NCBI GenBank assembly: GCA_963766505.1
Contig: CAVYAL010000005.1
Location: 1,178,001-1,242,000, forward strand
Source of the DNA: DATIRA01 sp963766505
Lineage (GTDB): Bacteria; Pseudomonadota; Gammaproteobacteria; Steroidobacterales; Steroidobacteraceae
Direction: 5' to 3'
DNA: 64,000 nucleotides
The notes under the pieces were generated by a model. It was not told the origin of the DNA, did not search any database, and saw only the letters and a program-made list of their open reading frames with translations. Positions 16,727-24,564 of the stretch are shown one piece after another; positions within the stretch are counted from its first letter, which is position 1; each line of letters opens with the position of its first letter. The position numbers and the translations under genes are program-made.

Positions 16727-17503
16727 ATGACCGGCTTGCGGACCGTCACCTGGAACGTGAACTCGCTGCGGGTGCGGCTGCCGCAACTGAAGGACTGGCT
16801 GGCCTCGAATCCGGTGGAACTGGTGGCGCTGCAGGAGACCAAGCTGCCCGACCAGGACTTCCCGCGCGAGGAGATCGAGGCGCTCGGATACTCGGTCGCG
16901 TTCAGCGGCCAGCGCACCTACAACGGCGTCGCGATCCTCTCGAAGTCCGCGCTCGAGGACGTTCTGCCGGGTATCCCGGGATTCGAGGACGAGCAGAAGA
17001 GGGTACTGGCCGCGACCTGCGCAGGCCTGCGGGTGATCAACGTGTACGTGCCGAACGGGCAGTCGGTCGGATCGGACAAGTACGAGTACAAGCTGCGCTG
17101 GCTCGAGGCGCTGCGCCGTTACGTGCTCGACGAACTCGGGCGCCATCCACGGCTCGTCGTGCTCGGCGACTACAACATCGCGCCGGAAGACCGTGACGTG
17201 CACGACCCGAAAGCCTGGGAAGGCTCCGTTCACGTGAGCGAGGCCGAGCGTGCGGCACTGCGCGCACTGCAGGCGGTCGGCCTGGTGGATGTCTTCCGCC
17301 TATTCGAGCAGCCCGAGAAGATCTTCTCGTGGTGGGACTACCGGAGAATGGCGTTCCGCCGCAACGCAGGTCTCAGAATCGACCTCGTGCTCGCGAGCGA
17401 TGAACTGGCCGGAAAATGCGTGTCCAGTCACGTGGACAAGGCGCCACGCAGGCTCGAGCGGCCCTCGGACCACGCGCCGGTCGTGGCCGAGTTTGACATA
17501 TAG
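16727..17503 (+). CDS. xthA: Exodeoxyribonuclease III
   Basis: 3'-5' exonuclease and AP endonuclease of base-excision repair (258 aa). The start at 16727 gives MTGLRTVTWNVNSLRVRLPQL, matching the family N-terminus. Catalytic and metal residues are visible in TWNVNS, LQETKLPD, VYVPNGQ, VLGDYNIAPED and SDHAPVV. The Trp in FSWWDYR is conserved. It lies 31 bases after prlC, likely co-transcribed. Confidence 0.95.
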   Translation: MTGLRTVTWNVNSLRVRLPQLKDWLASNPVELVALQETKLPDQDFPREEIEALGYSVAFSGQRTYNGVAILSKSALEDVLPGIPGFEDEQKRVLAATCAGLRVINVYVPNGQSVGSDKYEYKLRWLEALRRYVLDELGRHPRLVVLGDYNIAPEDRDVHDPKAWEGSVHVSEAERAALRALQAVGLVDVFRLFEQPEKIFSWWDYRRMAFRRNAGLRIDLVLASDELAGKCVSSHVDKAPRRLERPSDHAPVVAEFDI

Positions 17504-17607
17504 GGCGAATCGCACCGGTGTCGGAAAATTTGACTCTGGTGTTTCGCAGGCGATGGTCTAGACTCGGAATCACTGCAGTGAAAACGATCGCCTGACAAGA
17601 AGAACCG

Positions 17608-18606
17608 ATGCAGTACCGGCGCAGCGATTTTGACGTCACCAACACCGTGCAGGTGAGTTCGGTGGCGGCCGTGAGGCGCGCCGTAGAGCGCATCTTCTCC
17701 GATACCTGGCCCGACGCTCCGATCGACAAGCTCGGCGTGGCGTTCAGCGACTTCGAGCGGCTGTTCAACGGCCAGTTTCCGGGCTATTTCGGCTGCGACA
17801 CGGTCTACCACGACCTGCAGCATTCGCTGGACGACACGCTCGCGATGGCCCGGCTGCTCGCGGGGCACGACAAATCCCATGCGGCGGAGGAGCGACTCGG
17901 TGGAGAGCGCGCGGTGATGGGAGTGATCGTCGCGCTGTTCCACGACGCCGGCTACATCCGCCGCCACGACGACACGGAGCATCGCAACGGAGCGGAGTTC
18001 ACGCTCACGCACGTGAGCCGCAGCGCGGAGTTCCTCGCTCGCTACCTGCCGACCATCGGCCTCGGCCAGTGGGCGCCCGTCGCGGCGCAGATCGTGCACT
18101 TCACCGGCTACGAGATGGCGTTCGAGCAGATCCGGCTCGACGATATCCTCGATCGCAAGGTCGGCTACCTGATCGGGACGGCCGACATGCTGGCCCAGAT
18201 GGCCGACCGGTGCTACCTGGAGAAGTGCCGCGACCGGCTGTACCCCGAATTCGTGCTCGGCGGTGTCGCGATCACACGCGGCGAGGATGGCGGAATACGG
18301 GCACAGTATGCCTCGGGGCTCGACGTGCTGCGGCAGACGCCGGAGTTCTTCCAGACGACGATGCGCACCCGGCTGGACGGAGAGTTCCGCGGGGCCTACC
18401 GCTACTTCGAGGCGTTTTTCGATGGCCGCAATCCCTACCTGGAGACGGTCGAGCGGAACATCGCCTACCTGGAACAGGTGCTGCAAGAGCAGAACTGGGC
18501 CATGCTGAGGCGCGACCCCCCCTGCTTCACCTGGGAAAAGAACCCGCTGCAGAACATGCGCAGCCTGGTCATCGCCCGGCTAAAGAGCGTGATGCTGCGC
18601 GCCTGA
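17608..18606 (+). CDS. HD-domain phosphohydrolase, PDE-like
   Basis: 332-aa protein with a metal-dependent HD-type catalytic core. YHDLQHSLDD resembles the Y-H-N-x-x-H-x-x-D signature of cyclic nucleotide phosphodiesterases, LFHDAGYIRRHDDTEH gives the HD pair, and IVHFTGYEMAF and IGTADMLAQMADRCYLEKC give later helices with a conserved Asp. No signal peptide or membrane segment. TTGACT lies 73 bases upstream of the ATG and a TAGACT hexamer at 17559, but their 23-base spacing is not that of a normal promoter. Substrate unknown. Confidence 0.75.
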   Translation: MQYRRSDFDVTNTVQVSSVAAVRRAVERIFSDTWPDAPIDKLGVAFSDFERLFNGQFPGYFGCDTVYHDLQHSLDDTLAMARLLAGHDKSHAAEERLGGERAVMGVIVALFHDAGYIRRHDDTEHRNGAEFTLTHVSRSAEFLARYLPTIGLGQWAPVAAQIVHFTGYEMAFEQIRLDDILDRKVGYLIGTADMLAQMADRCYLEKCRDRLYPEFVLGGVAITRGEDGGIRAQYASGLDVLRQTPEFFQTTMRTRLDGEFRGAYRYFEAFFDGRNPYLETVERNIAYLEQVLQEQNWAMLRRDPPCFTWEKNPLQNMRSLVIARLKSVMLRA

Positions 18607-18717
18607 CCGACCGCATCTCGCCGCTGCGACAGAAAACCGGCTGCGCCCGCCGGGGCGACAAGGGAAACCACCGACGGGCGCATCGCTACCCGGCGCCTCC
18701 AGGCGTCCGGAGCGAAC

Positions 18718-18743
18718 GGCGCCCGGATCAGGATCCGGGCGCC
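18718..18743. other. Perfect 12-bp palindromic hairpin between convergent genes
   Basis: GGCGCCCGGATC (18718-18729) and GATCCGGGCGCC (18732-18743) are separated by two bases. It lies in the 162-base gap between the HD-domain gene and the convergent secreted-protein gene. There is no T tract on either strand, so it is a poor intrinsic terminator; the role is unknown. I see nothing else in the gap. Confidence 0.6.
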
Positions 18744-18768
18744 GGCCGGCCAGGGGGGACTCGCTTTA

Positions 18769-19377
18769 TCACAGCCGGTTCCTGCTCTGGGCGATAGCCG
18801 GCTGTATCAGCGCGCCGTTGGGCGCGATCCGCCGCAGACTCAAGTCGAGCAGGAACGGATACGGTGTCGGCTCCGCCGTCGTCACCGATTCCGTTTCGTG
18901 CTCCTCGTTGACCTTGAGTCCCACCTCCACCGTATAGACGACCTCGGACGGCGTGGACGGCAGGATGCACGCGAGCCGCGGGTCACGCTGCCAGCCCGGC
19001 GGTGGTGCCGGCCTGCTGGCGCTGCAGAGCGCCTCGCCAGCGGGATCGAGCACCTTGATGTAGAACTTGAACGGTCCTCCACCGGAATCGTCGCTGCAGC
19101 CGCCGCCTTCGTGCTCGCTGGGCGGCTCCTCGGCCGCCTCTGCGCCCTCCTCGTGGTCGTGACTCGACATCGCGCGGTAGATGTCCGCGCTGAGCGACGC
19201 GAACAGGATCTCGCCGCCCTTGCTCTTGAGCCCCCAAGACACAGTCTCGCTCGGTGTGTACAGCACCGCCGCAAGCGAGTCGGTGTCAGCCTCGCGAACC
19301 ACCTGCGCAGCCGCGGTGCTCGCGTAGATCGAGCAGCCGACAGCCAGCAGGCATGCCAATGCAATCCTCGTCCTCAT
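18769..19377 (-). CDS. Secreted protein of unknown function
   Basis: 202 aa with a clear signal peptide (MRTRIALACLLAVGCSIYA to about AAAQ). The mature protein has an acidic, His-containing linker (SSHDHEEGAEAAEEPPSEHEG) and four Cys (GGCSDD, ALCSAS, LACILP plus one in the signal region), with beta-like segments FKFYIKVLDPAGEAL and VVYTVEVGLKV. A GGGGTAGGG purine run precedes the ATG. It follows another secreted protein by 114 bases on the same strand. No family recognised. Confidence 0.7.
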   Translation of the reverse strand: MRTRIALACLLAVGCSIYASTAAAQVVREADTDSLAAVLYTPSETVSWGLKSKGGEILFASLSADIYRAMSSHDHEEGAEAAEEPPSEHEGGGCSDDSGGGPFKFYIKVLDPAGEALCSASRPAPPPGWQRDPRLACILPSTPSEVVYTVEVGLKVNEEHETESVTTAEPTPYPFLLDLSLRRIAPNGALIQPAIAQSRNRL

Positions 19378-19491
19378 GGCCCTACCCCCAATTCAGTTGC
19401 CCCGGCGACTCGCCGCTCGACCGGACTCGGCCGGCCGGGCGGCGCCTGCGCGGTGAAGCGGCTGATCGCCGGCTCCACCGCATCCGGTGGC

Positions 19492-20745
19492 TTACTTGGT
19501 CTTGCGGCCCTTGCCGCCGCCTCCCTTGTTCGCCGAGAGGCAGATGTCGATGTAGGTCAGGTTGAATCCACCTGTCTGCGGGCTCACGACCGGCGAGTAG
19601 ATCGGGTATGAGCTGTCACCCTCCTCGTCCTCCGCCAGGACAGCGTCATGTACGCTCAGCGCACGCGGGCCGAGGCCGGTCGTCACTGATCCGGGTGCCA
19701 TCGTCGTCTCGGCCTCAGCGTCGTCCCAGGGCGCCCCGATCTTCGTGTCCGACCGGAACACGACTTCTGCGTTATCGGTGTAGAAGGTGAGCCGCCACCA
19801 TCCGGCCTTGTTCAGGTCCGCCGGCTCGACGTCGAAGGTCTTCAGCATCCAGTTGTAGCCGTAGACGTACTTGCCGCTGATGTTCAGCTCGGGCGTGTAG
19901 GCGATCGGGTCGTGGTTGAACACGGCGCCATCCCAGCCCGCTCCATTCCAGACGTTGATCGTGTCCTTGTAGGGCGACGAACCGCCCTCGACGCCGATGG
20001 TCGGGCAGGCCTCCGCATCCGCGCCGAGCTTCGAGATCAGCAGCTTCGCATTGGTGGTCCTGATGATCGCGAACGGGTGCTCGTAGGAATACGGGACGCC
20101 GGTGTCATCGACACGCAGGCCCCACATCTCCGTCCGGCCCAGCCCGAACGCGTGCCACATCTCGTAGCCGGTGTAATAGCCCTCCGGCCCGCCCGGGTTG
20201 GTGTAGAAGGGCATGGTCTCGACGCGGACGACCGACGTCGCGGCCGACGTGCGGCTCTCGAGCGCATCGCCCCAGTCGACGTGCGAGGCCTGGTCATTGA
20301 AGCTGGCCGCCGGTGCGACCGTATCGGCAGACCAGACGTTTCCGCTCACCTTCTGGAAGAACATGCGCTCCGCGCTCGTGCCGCATAGCGCCACGCACTG
20401 CGGCGAGTCCTTCTCATAGAAGACCGTGCCCAGGTCGTTTGCGCAGGACAGGTTCGGATACTCGGCGCCCTCGGTCGTGTCCGGACAGCCGTAGGAGAAG
20501 TCCGTGCCGAGCACGGCATGGTCGAACTGGATGTCGTAGTACGCCTCGGCACCACCGCCGACGACCACGGAGGGATAGGCGAGGTTGTTCGACACCTCGA
20601 ACGGCGGCTTGTTGCCACCGCCACCGCCGCCGCCACCACCACCGCCACCGCCGCCACCTCCCGGTGCGCCGATCGCGCTACCGAACGCGGCCAGGCTGCC
20701 GACGAGCGCCCATGTCACAGCGTTCTTCAGATTGATACTCCTCAT
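19492..20745 (-). CDS. Secreted protein with polyglycine linker, unknown function
   Basis: 417 aa. The start at 20745 is chosen because AAGGAG lies 7-12 bases upstream and a signal peptide follows (MRSINLKNAVTWALVGSLAA, cleavage near SAIGA). Sixteen consecutive Gly follow immediately, then a mature domain rich in aromatic and acidic residues with Cys pairs (YGCPDTTEG, LSCAND, QCVALCG). It contains MWHAFGLGRTEMWGLRVDD and YVYGYNWMLKTFDVEP, and ends KGGGGKGRKTK. I recognise no family. It diverges from an OmpR-type two-component system across a 306-base gap and probably forms a unit with the downstream secreted protein. Confidence 0.75.
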   Translation of the reverse strand: MRSINLKNAVTWALVGSLAAFGSAIGAPGGGGGGGGGGGGGGGGNKPPFEVSNNLAYPSVVVGGGAEAYYDIQFDHAVLGTDFSYGCPDTTEGAEYPNLSCANDLGTVFYEKDSPQCVALCGTSAERMFFQKVSGNVWSADTVAPAASFNDQASHVDWGDALESRTSAATSVVRVETMPFYTNPGGPEGYYTGYEMWHAFGLGRTEMWGLRVDDTGVPYSYEHPFAIIRTTNAKLLISKLGADAEACPTIGVEGGSSPYKDTINVWNGAGWDGAVFNHDPIAYTPELNISGKYVYGYNWMLKTFDVEPADLNKAGWWRLTFYTDNAEVVFRSDTKIGAPWDDAEAETTMAPGSVTTGLGPRALSVHDAVLAEDEEGDSSYPIYSPVVSPQTGGFNLTYIDICLSANKGGGGKGRKTK

Positions 20746-20895
20746 GACGATCTCCTTGTCTGTTCGTCTTCCCTGACTGCGGCGGCCGGTCGGGTATCGC
20801 CCGGTCGCTCTCCTTGGGTCCTGTCCCTGCTGGAAGCCCCTGTTTGTTCGACCGCCAGCCAGGCGACGCCCATGCTTCCTTTTGTAGCCCTGTGC

Positions 20896-20913
20896 GCTTA
20901 AGGACGGCTTAAG
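20896..20913. promoter_or_regulatory. Direct repeat GCTTAAG-N4-GCTTAAG, candidate response-regulator site
   Basis: Two identical GCTTAAG heptamers start 11 bp apart (20896 and 20907), the spacing used by OmpR/PhoB-family regulators that bind tandem half-sites. They lie between the polyglycine secreted-protein gene and the OmpR-type regulator gene. The rest of the 20746-21051 gap holds one palindrome (20938-20969) and no other recognisable element. Confidence 0.4.
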
Positions 20914-20937
20914 CGGCGGCAAGTGCCGAGCCGCCTA

Positions 20938-20969
20938 GCGCTTCGCGCAGATATGGCTGCGCGAAGCGC
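20938..20969. other. Perfect 13-bp inverted repeat upstream of the response regulator
   Basis: GCGCTTCGCGCAG (20938-20950), loop ATATGG, CTGCGCGAAGCGC (20957-20969). It lies 83 bases before the regulator ATG and 25 bases from the GCTTAAG direct repeat. There is no T tract. It could be an operator, an mRNA 5' hairpin or an isolated palindromic repeat. Confidence 0.5.
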
Positions 20970-21051
20970 CAATCTGGGGCGACCGAGACCCTGCCAGCCC
21001 TGCAACACATACGGATGGCGGCAGCGGCAGCGACTGAGCAGAGTTGCAGGT

Positions 21052-21717
21052 ATGCGCGTGCTGGTCGTGGATGATTCGCTGCGGCTCCGGCAGGCTCTCG
21101 CGTACGGCCTGCAGAGTTTCGGCATGACGGTCGAGACCGCCGCCGACGGTGCGGAGGCACTTGCGTTCCTCGACGGTCCGCCCTTCGACGTCATCGTGCT
21201 CGACCTGATGATGCCGAAGCTGAACGGCATCGAGGTGCTCAAGACGCTGCGTCCCCGCCGCGAGAAGCCACGCATCCTGGTGCTCTCCGCCCGCGACCAG
21301 GTGGACGATCGCGTCGAAGCGCTCGATCTCGGCGCGGACGACTACCTCGTGAAGCCCTTCGCGCTCGAGGAGGTGCGGGCCCGGATCCAGGCGCTGGCGC
21401 GGCGTCCGCCCGGCGACGCGACGCCTGTGCTCGAGGCCGGCAAGCTGCGAATCGACACGACGACGATGCTGGCGCGCGTCAATGGCAGCGTGCTGAGGCT
21501 GACTCCGAAGGAGTACGCGCTGCTCGAACTGCTGCTCCGCCGACGGGGCCACGTGCTGAGCCGTGCGCAGATCTTCGGGCAGCTCTACGAGAGCGACAGC
21601 GATGTCGGCGACAGCGTCATCGAGGTGCTGATGAGCACGCTGCGTGCAAAGCTCGCCGGAGCGGGGCTGCCGGATCTGATCGAGACGCGGCGTGGTTTCG
21701 GTTATGTCGTTGCTTGA
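21052..21717 (+). CDS. OmpR-family two-component response regulator
   Basis: 221-aa transcription factor. The receiver domain begins MRVLVVDDSLRLRQAL, has the phospho-acceptor Asp in VIVLDLMMPKLNG, the switch residue in VLSARDQ and Lys in DDYLVKPF. The winged-helix domain shows LRLTPKEYALLELLLRRRGHVLSR and ends LIETRRGFGYVVA. The histidine kinase gene overlaps its end by 14 bases, so the two are translationally coupled. The divergent secreted-protein genes are the nearest candidate targets. Confidence 0.94.
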   Translation: MRVLVVDDSLRLRQALAYGLQSFGMTVETAADGAEALAFLDGPPFDVIVLDLMMPKLNGIEVLKTLRPRREKPRILVLSARDQVDDRVEALDLGADDYLVKPFALEEVRARIQALARRPPGDATPVLEAGKLRIDTTTMLARVNGSVLRLTPKEYALLELLLRRRGHVLSRAQIFGQLYESDSDVGDSVIEVLMSTLRAKLAGAGLPDLIETRRGFGYVVA

Positions 21718-23098
21718 ACGCGCGCGTTCCTCGCTGAAGGGCCGCCTGCTGCTCAGCCTGGCCCTGGGACTGGGCCTGTCCGTAGTATTGGGATTCTTCC
21801 TGCTGCACGTGCTGATTCGTAACGCGCTCTACGACCAGCTCGACTCGGAGATTCTGCTGCACCTGGACGGAATCGCAGAGTTCGCGCTCGAGAACCCGGG
21901 CCGCGAGGACACGGCGGAGTTCGACCCTGAGTTCCGCGCTCGGGCTCACCAGGACTATTTCCAGGTCTGGGACGGCACTGGCCGGGTACTCGCCCGTTCG
22001 GACTCGAGCCGCGGCCGCGATCTGCCCTTCAAGGCCCTGGACCCCGGCCGCACGACGGCGCCCTTTGCTGTCACGCTCCCCGACGGGCACCGCGGGCGCG
22101 CGATCGCTCGATCGGTCCTGCTGCCGGCAGGCGACCCGCGCGGCACTCTCGCCGTCGTGATGGCCGCAGAGACCGAAAAGCTGGACGCGCTCGAGGCGAG
22201 CGTCCACCGGCTGCTCGCGCTCGGCGCGGCCGCGATCGTGCTGGTCGGCCTGCTGGTCACGAACTGGTCGGTGAACCGCGGGCTCGCACCGGTGCGGGAG
22301 CTGGCCCGCATCGCGGAATCGGCGGACCCGGCAGACTTCTCCACCGAACTGCACACTGAAGGACTTCCCACGGAACTCAGGCCGGTGGCGGGCAGGCTGG
22401 CCTCGCTGGTCGAACACCTGTTCGCCGCACTCGCACGCGAGCGGCGATTCTCGCGCAACGTCGCCCATGAGCTTCGCAATCCGCTTGCGGAAGTGCGCAT
22501 GCTGGCCGACGTCGGCGCGATGACCGCTTCGCTCGAGGACGCTCGTGCACGGATGGGCGAGATCCGGGAAACCACGCAGGAGCTCGAGGAGATCGTCCGC
22601 TCGCTGCTCACGCTCGCACGGATCGAGTCGGGGCGGGAGAATCCCCAGACCGAGCCGATCGACCTGGTCGCGGAGATCCGCCGTGAGCTGGCGCACGCAA
22701 TGCCGGCCGGCGAGCCGGGCGCGCTCCGACTGGACCTGCGGCTGCCCGCGGAGTACTGGGTGCTGGCCGACTCGTCGCTACTGAAGCGCCTGCTGACGAA
22801 TATCACAGGCAACGCGCTGGAGCATGCTCCGAAGCGGTCCACGGTCGAGATCGGCATCGACGAGGACGGACTGCTCTCGGTGAGCAACGAGGCCCCGCAA
22901 CTCTCCGAGGGCGACATACCGAAGCTCGGCGAGCGCTTCTTCCGGGTCGACAGCTGCGACGAGGCCGTGCACGCGGGGCTCGGCCTGAGCCTCGCCCAGG
23001 CGATCGCAGCCGTGCTCGGGTTGCGCTTCGAACTGCGCCTCACGCCCGAACGCAGACTGGTCGCGAGGATCAGCGGCTTCGAGAAGCTGCCCGGCTGA
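21704..23098 (+). CDS. Two-component sensor histidine kinase
   Basis: 464-aa inner-membrane kinase partnered with the preceding regulator. Transmembrane helix 1 is at about 17-40, a periplasmic sensor of about 130 aa follows, then TM2 (LALGAAAIVLVGLLVTNW) and a HAMP-like segment. The phospho-acceptor His is in FSRNVAHELRNPLAEVR and the N-box in LTNITGNALEHAP. The usual DxGxG (G1) box is replaced by VSNEAPQL, while the late GLGLSLAQAIAAVLG is kept, a degeneration seen in some QseC/PfeS-like kinases. Its 3' end overlaps the convergent LOG gene by 29 bases. Confidence 0.93.
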   Translation: MSLLERARSSLKGRLLLSLALGLGLSVVLGFFLLHVLIRNALYDQLDSEILLHLDGIAEFALENPGREDTAEFDPEFRARAHQDYFQVWDGTGRVLARSDSSRGRDLPFKALDPGRTTAPFAVTLPDGHRGRAIARSVLLPAGDPRGTLAVVMAAETEKLDALEASVHRLLALGAAAIVLVGLLVTNWSVNRGLAPVRELARIAESADPADFSTELHTEGLPTELRPVAGRLASLVEHLFAALARERRFSRNVAHELRNPLAEVRMLADVGAMTASLEDARARMGEIRETTQELEEIVRSLLTLARIESGRENPQTEPIDLVAEIRRELAHAMPAGEPGALRLDLRLPAEYWVLADSSLLKRLLTNITGNALEHAPKRSTVEIGIDEDGLLSVSNEAPQLSEGDIPKLGERFFRVDSCDEAVHAGLGLSLAQAIAAVLGLRFELRLTPERRLVARISGFEKLPG

Positions 23099-23642
23099 AC
23101 AGCAGATCCAGCAGCGCGGAGACGTCGCGCTCGGCCGAGAGCAGGTCGCGGTGCTGCGGCCGGATGAACCCGTCCGCCGTGGCTCGATCCAGATAGCTGA
23201 TCAAGTCGTCGAAGAAACCCGCGACGTTCAACAGGCCGCTGGGCTTGTCCTCGAGGCGAAGCTGGGTCCAGCTCAGCACCTCGAACAACTCGTCCAGCGT
23301 ACCGATGCCTCCGGGCAGCGACAGGTAGGCGTCCGACAGCTCGCCCATGCGTCGCTTGCGCTCACCGAGGGTCTCGACGATCTCGAGCCGTGTCAGCCCG
23401 TCATGCCCGACCTCCCACTCGTAGAGGAATCTCGGGATCACGCCAATGACCTCGCCGCGCGCCTCGAGCGCTGCGTTTGCCAGCAGGCCCATCAGCCCGA
23501 CCTTGCCGCCGCCGTACACGAGACGCCAGCCGCGACGCGCGATCTCGCGTCCCACCGCCACGGCTGCATCGGCGAACCGCGGGTCGCTGCCATGCGCGGA
23601 ACCGCAGAAGACGCAGAGGGAAAAGAGGGGCGAGTGTCTCAT
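23070..23642 (-). CDS. LOG family (TIGR00730) nucleotide phosphoribohydrolase-like protein
   Basis: 190 aa from the ATG at 23642 (MRHSPLFSLCVFCGSA). The Rossmann-like fold is shown by FCGSAHGSDPRF and RLVYGGGKVGLMGLLANA. The LOG signature PGGIGTLDELFEVLSW carries the catalytic Glu, with the conserved Arg in GERKRRMGELSDA. Such enzymes release the base from nucleoside 5'-monophosphates and are often misnamed lysine decarboxylases. It lies downstream of trpA on the same strand, beyond a heptad repeat module, so it may be the last gene of the trp transcript. The substrate in bacteria of this type is not settled. Confidence 0.92.
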   Translation of the reverse strand: MRHSPLFSLCVFCGSAHGSDPRFADAAVAVGREIARRGWRLVYGGGKVGLMGLLANAALEARGEVIGVIPRFLYEWEVGHDGLTRLEIVETLGERKRRMGELSDAYLSLPGGIGTLDELFEVLSWTQLRLEDKPSGLLNVAGFFDDLISYLDRATADGFIRPQHRDLLSAERDVSALLDLLFSRAASRSR

Positions 23643-23654
23643 TCGGACTACACG

Positions 23655-23785
23655 AGCGGATAGTGACTGGCGGATAGTGACTAGCGGGTAGTGACTAGCG
23701 GGTAGTGCCGGAGCTTCAGTCGCCACCGCTCTTCTGGCTATCCGCTAATCACTAGTTACTAGTCACTAGTTACTAGTTACTAGTC
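23655..23785 (-). repeat. Inverted heptad-repeat module between trpA and the LOG gene
   Basis: Plus-strand view: four units alternating (A/G)CGG(A/G)TAGTGACT (23655-23709), a spacer of about 30 bases, then ACTAGTTACTAGTCACTAG-type heptads (about 23741-23785). On the trp coding strand the first array begins inside trpA, encodes its last residues (TSN) and supplies the TAG stop; the second array ends 12 bases before the LOG ATG. Same architecture as the modules at 11573 and 27272, with a diverged heptad sequence. Confidence 0.75.
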
Positions 23786-24564
23786 TTCCCCGCTCCCTTC
23801 AGCGCGCGCAGGAACGCCGCCGGATCCTCGCCGCGCTCGAGGATCTCGACCAGCGCCGAGCCGACGACCACTCCGTCCACGTGTCCGGCCATGCGCGCGA
23901 CCTGCCGGGGCTCCCGGATGCCGAAGCCGGCGCATACCGGCACCGCAGAGACGGCGCGGACGCGATCCATGTAGGCGAGCACCTCGTCCGGCACCGCGAC
24001 GCTGCGACCGGTCGTACCGGTCATCGTCACTGCGTACAGGAAACCGCCGCTCGCCGCGCTCAACCGCTCGAGCCGCTCCGGCGGCGTGACCGGCGTGACC
24101 ATCTGCACCAATGCGAGGCCCGCGGGCCGGAACGAGTCACGGATTTCCTCGCTTTCCTCGAAGGGCAGGTCCGGGACGATGAAGCCCGAGACGCCTGCGC
24201 GCAGCGCCGCGGTCGGCAGCCGATCGAAGCCGTACGCAAGCAACGGGTTCAGGTAACTCATCAGCAACAGCGGCGCAGCGGGACGCGGCTCGAGACCCTC
24301 GAGCTGGGCCAGCAGCCAGGGCAGGGTGAACCCGGCGCGAAGGGCGGCGTGGCTCGCACGCTGGATCGTCATTCCGTCCGCCATCGGATCGGTGAACGGC
24401 ACGCCGATCTCGACCACGTCCGCCTCCGAGGCGATCGCGCGCAGGTCGCGCACGAAGTCCTCGGGTCGCGGGAAGCCGGCAGTCATGAATCCGACGATCG
24501 CCGGCCGACCCTGTTCGCCGGCACTGCGGATCGCAGCGCTGATGCGCTCGCTGGGCGTGCCCAT
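23773..24564 (-). CDS. trpA: Tryptophan synthase alpha subunit
   Basis: Cleaves indole-3-glycerol phosphate to indole and glyceraldehyde 3-phosphate; forms a complex with TrpB. Family segments: GFMTAGFPRPEDF, VVEIGVPFTDPMADGMTIQRA (catalytic Glu, Asp), SGFIVPDLPFEES, LYAVTMTGTTG, PVCAGFGIREPRQV and DGVVVGSALVEIL. 263 aa is normal length. The stop codon of trpB overlaps its start by one base (24564). The C-terminal tail lies in a heptad repeat. Confidence 0.96.
   Translation of the reverse strand: MGTPSERISAAIRSAGEQGRPAIVGFMTAGFPRPEDFVRDLRAIASEADVVEIGVPFTDPMADGMTIQRASHAALRAGFTLPWLLAQLEGLEPRPAAPLLLMSYLNPLLAYGFDRLPTAALRAGVSGFIVPDLPFEESEEIRDSFRPAGLALVQMVTPVTPPERLERLSAASGGFLYAVTMTGTTGRSVAVPDEVLAYMDRVRAVSAVPVCAGFGIREPRQVARMAGHVDGVVVGSALVEILERGEDPAAFLRALKGAGKTSN

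Noticed and set aside
17529..17565. TTGACT with TAGACT as a promoter for the HD gene
   Set aside because: The two hexamers are 23 bases apart, too far for a normal sigma-70 promoter; TAGACT also recurs before other genes without a -35 partner, so I did not call it.
18718..18743. Palindrome as an intrinsic terminator for the convergent genes
   Set aside because: The stem is strong but there is no U run on either strand and the loop would be only two bases, so it is listed as a palindrome only.
23655..23785. Repeats considered as a CRISPR array
   Set aside because: Units are 7 or 14 bp, contiguous and without unique spacers of constant length; there are no cas genes nearby. They fit tandem heptads, not CRISPR.
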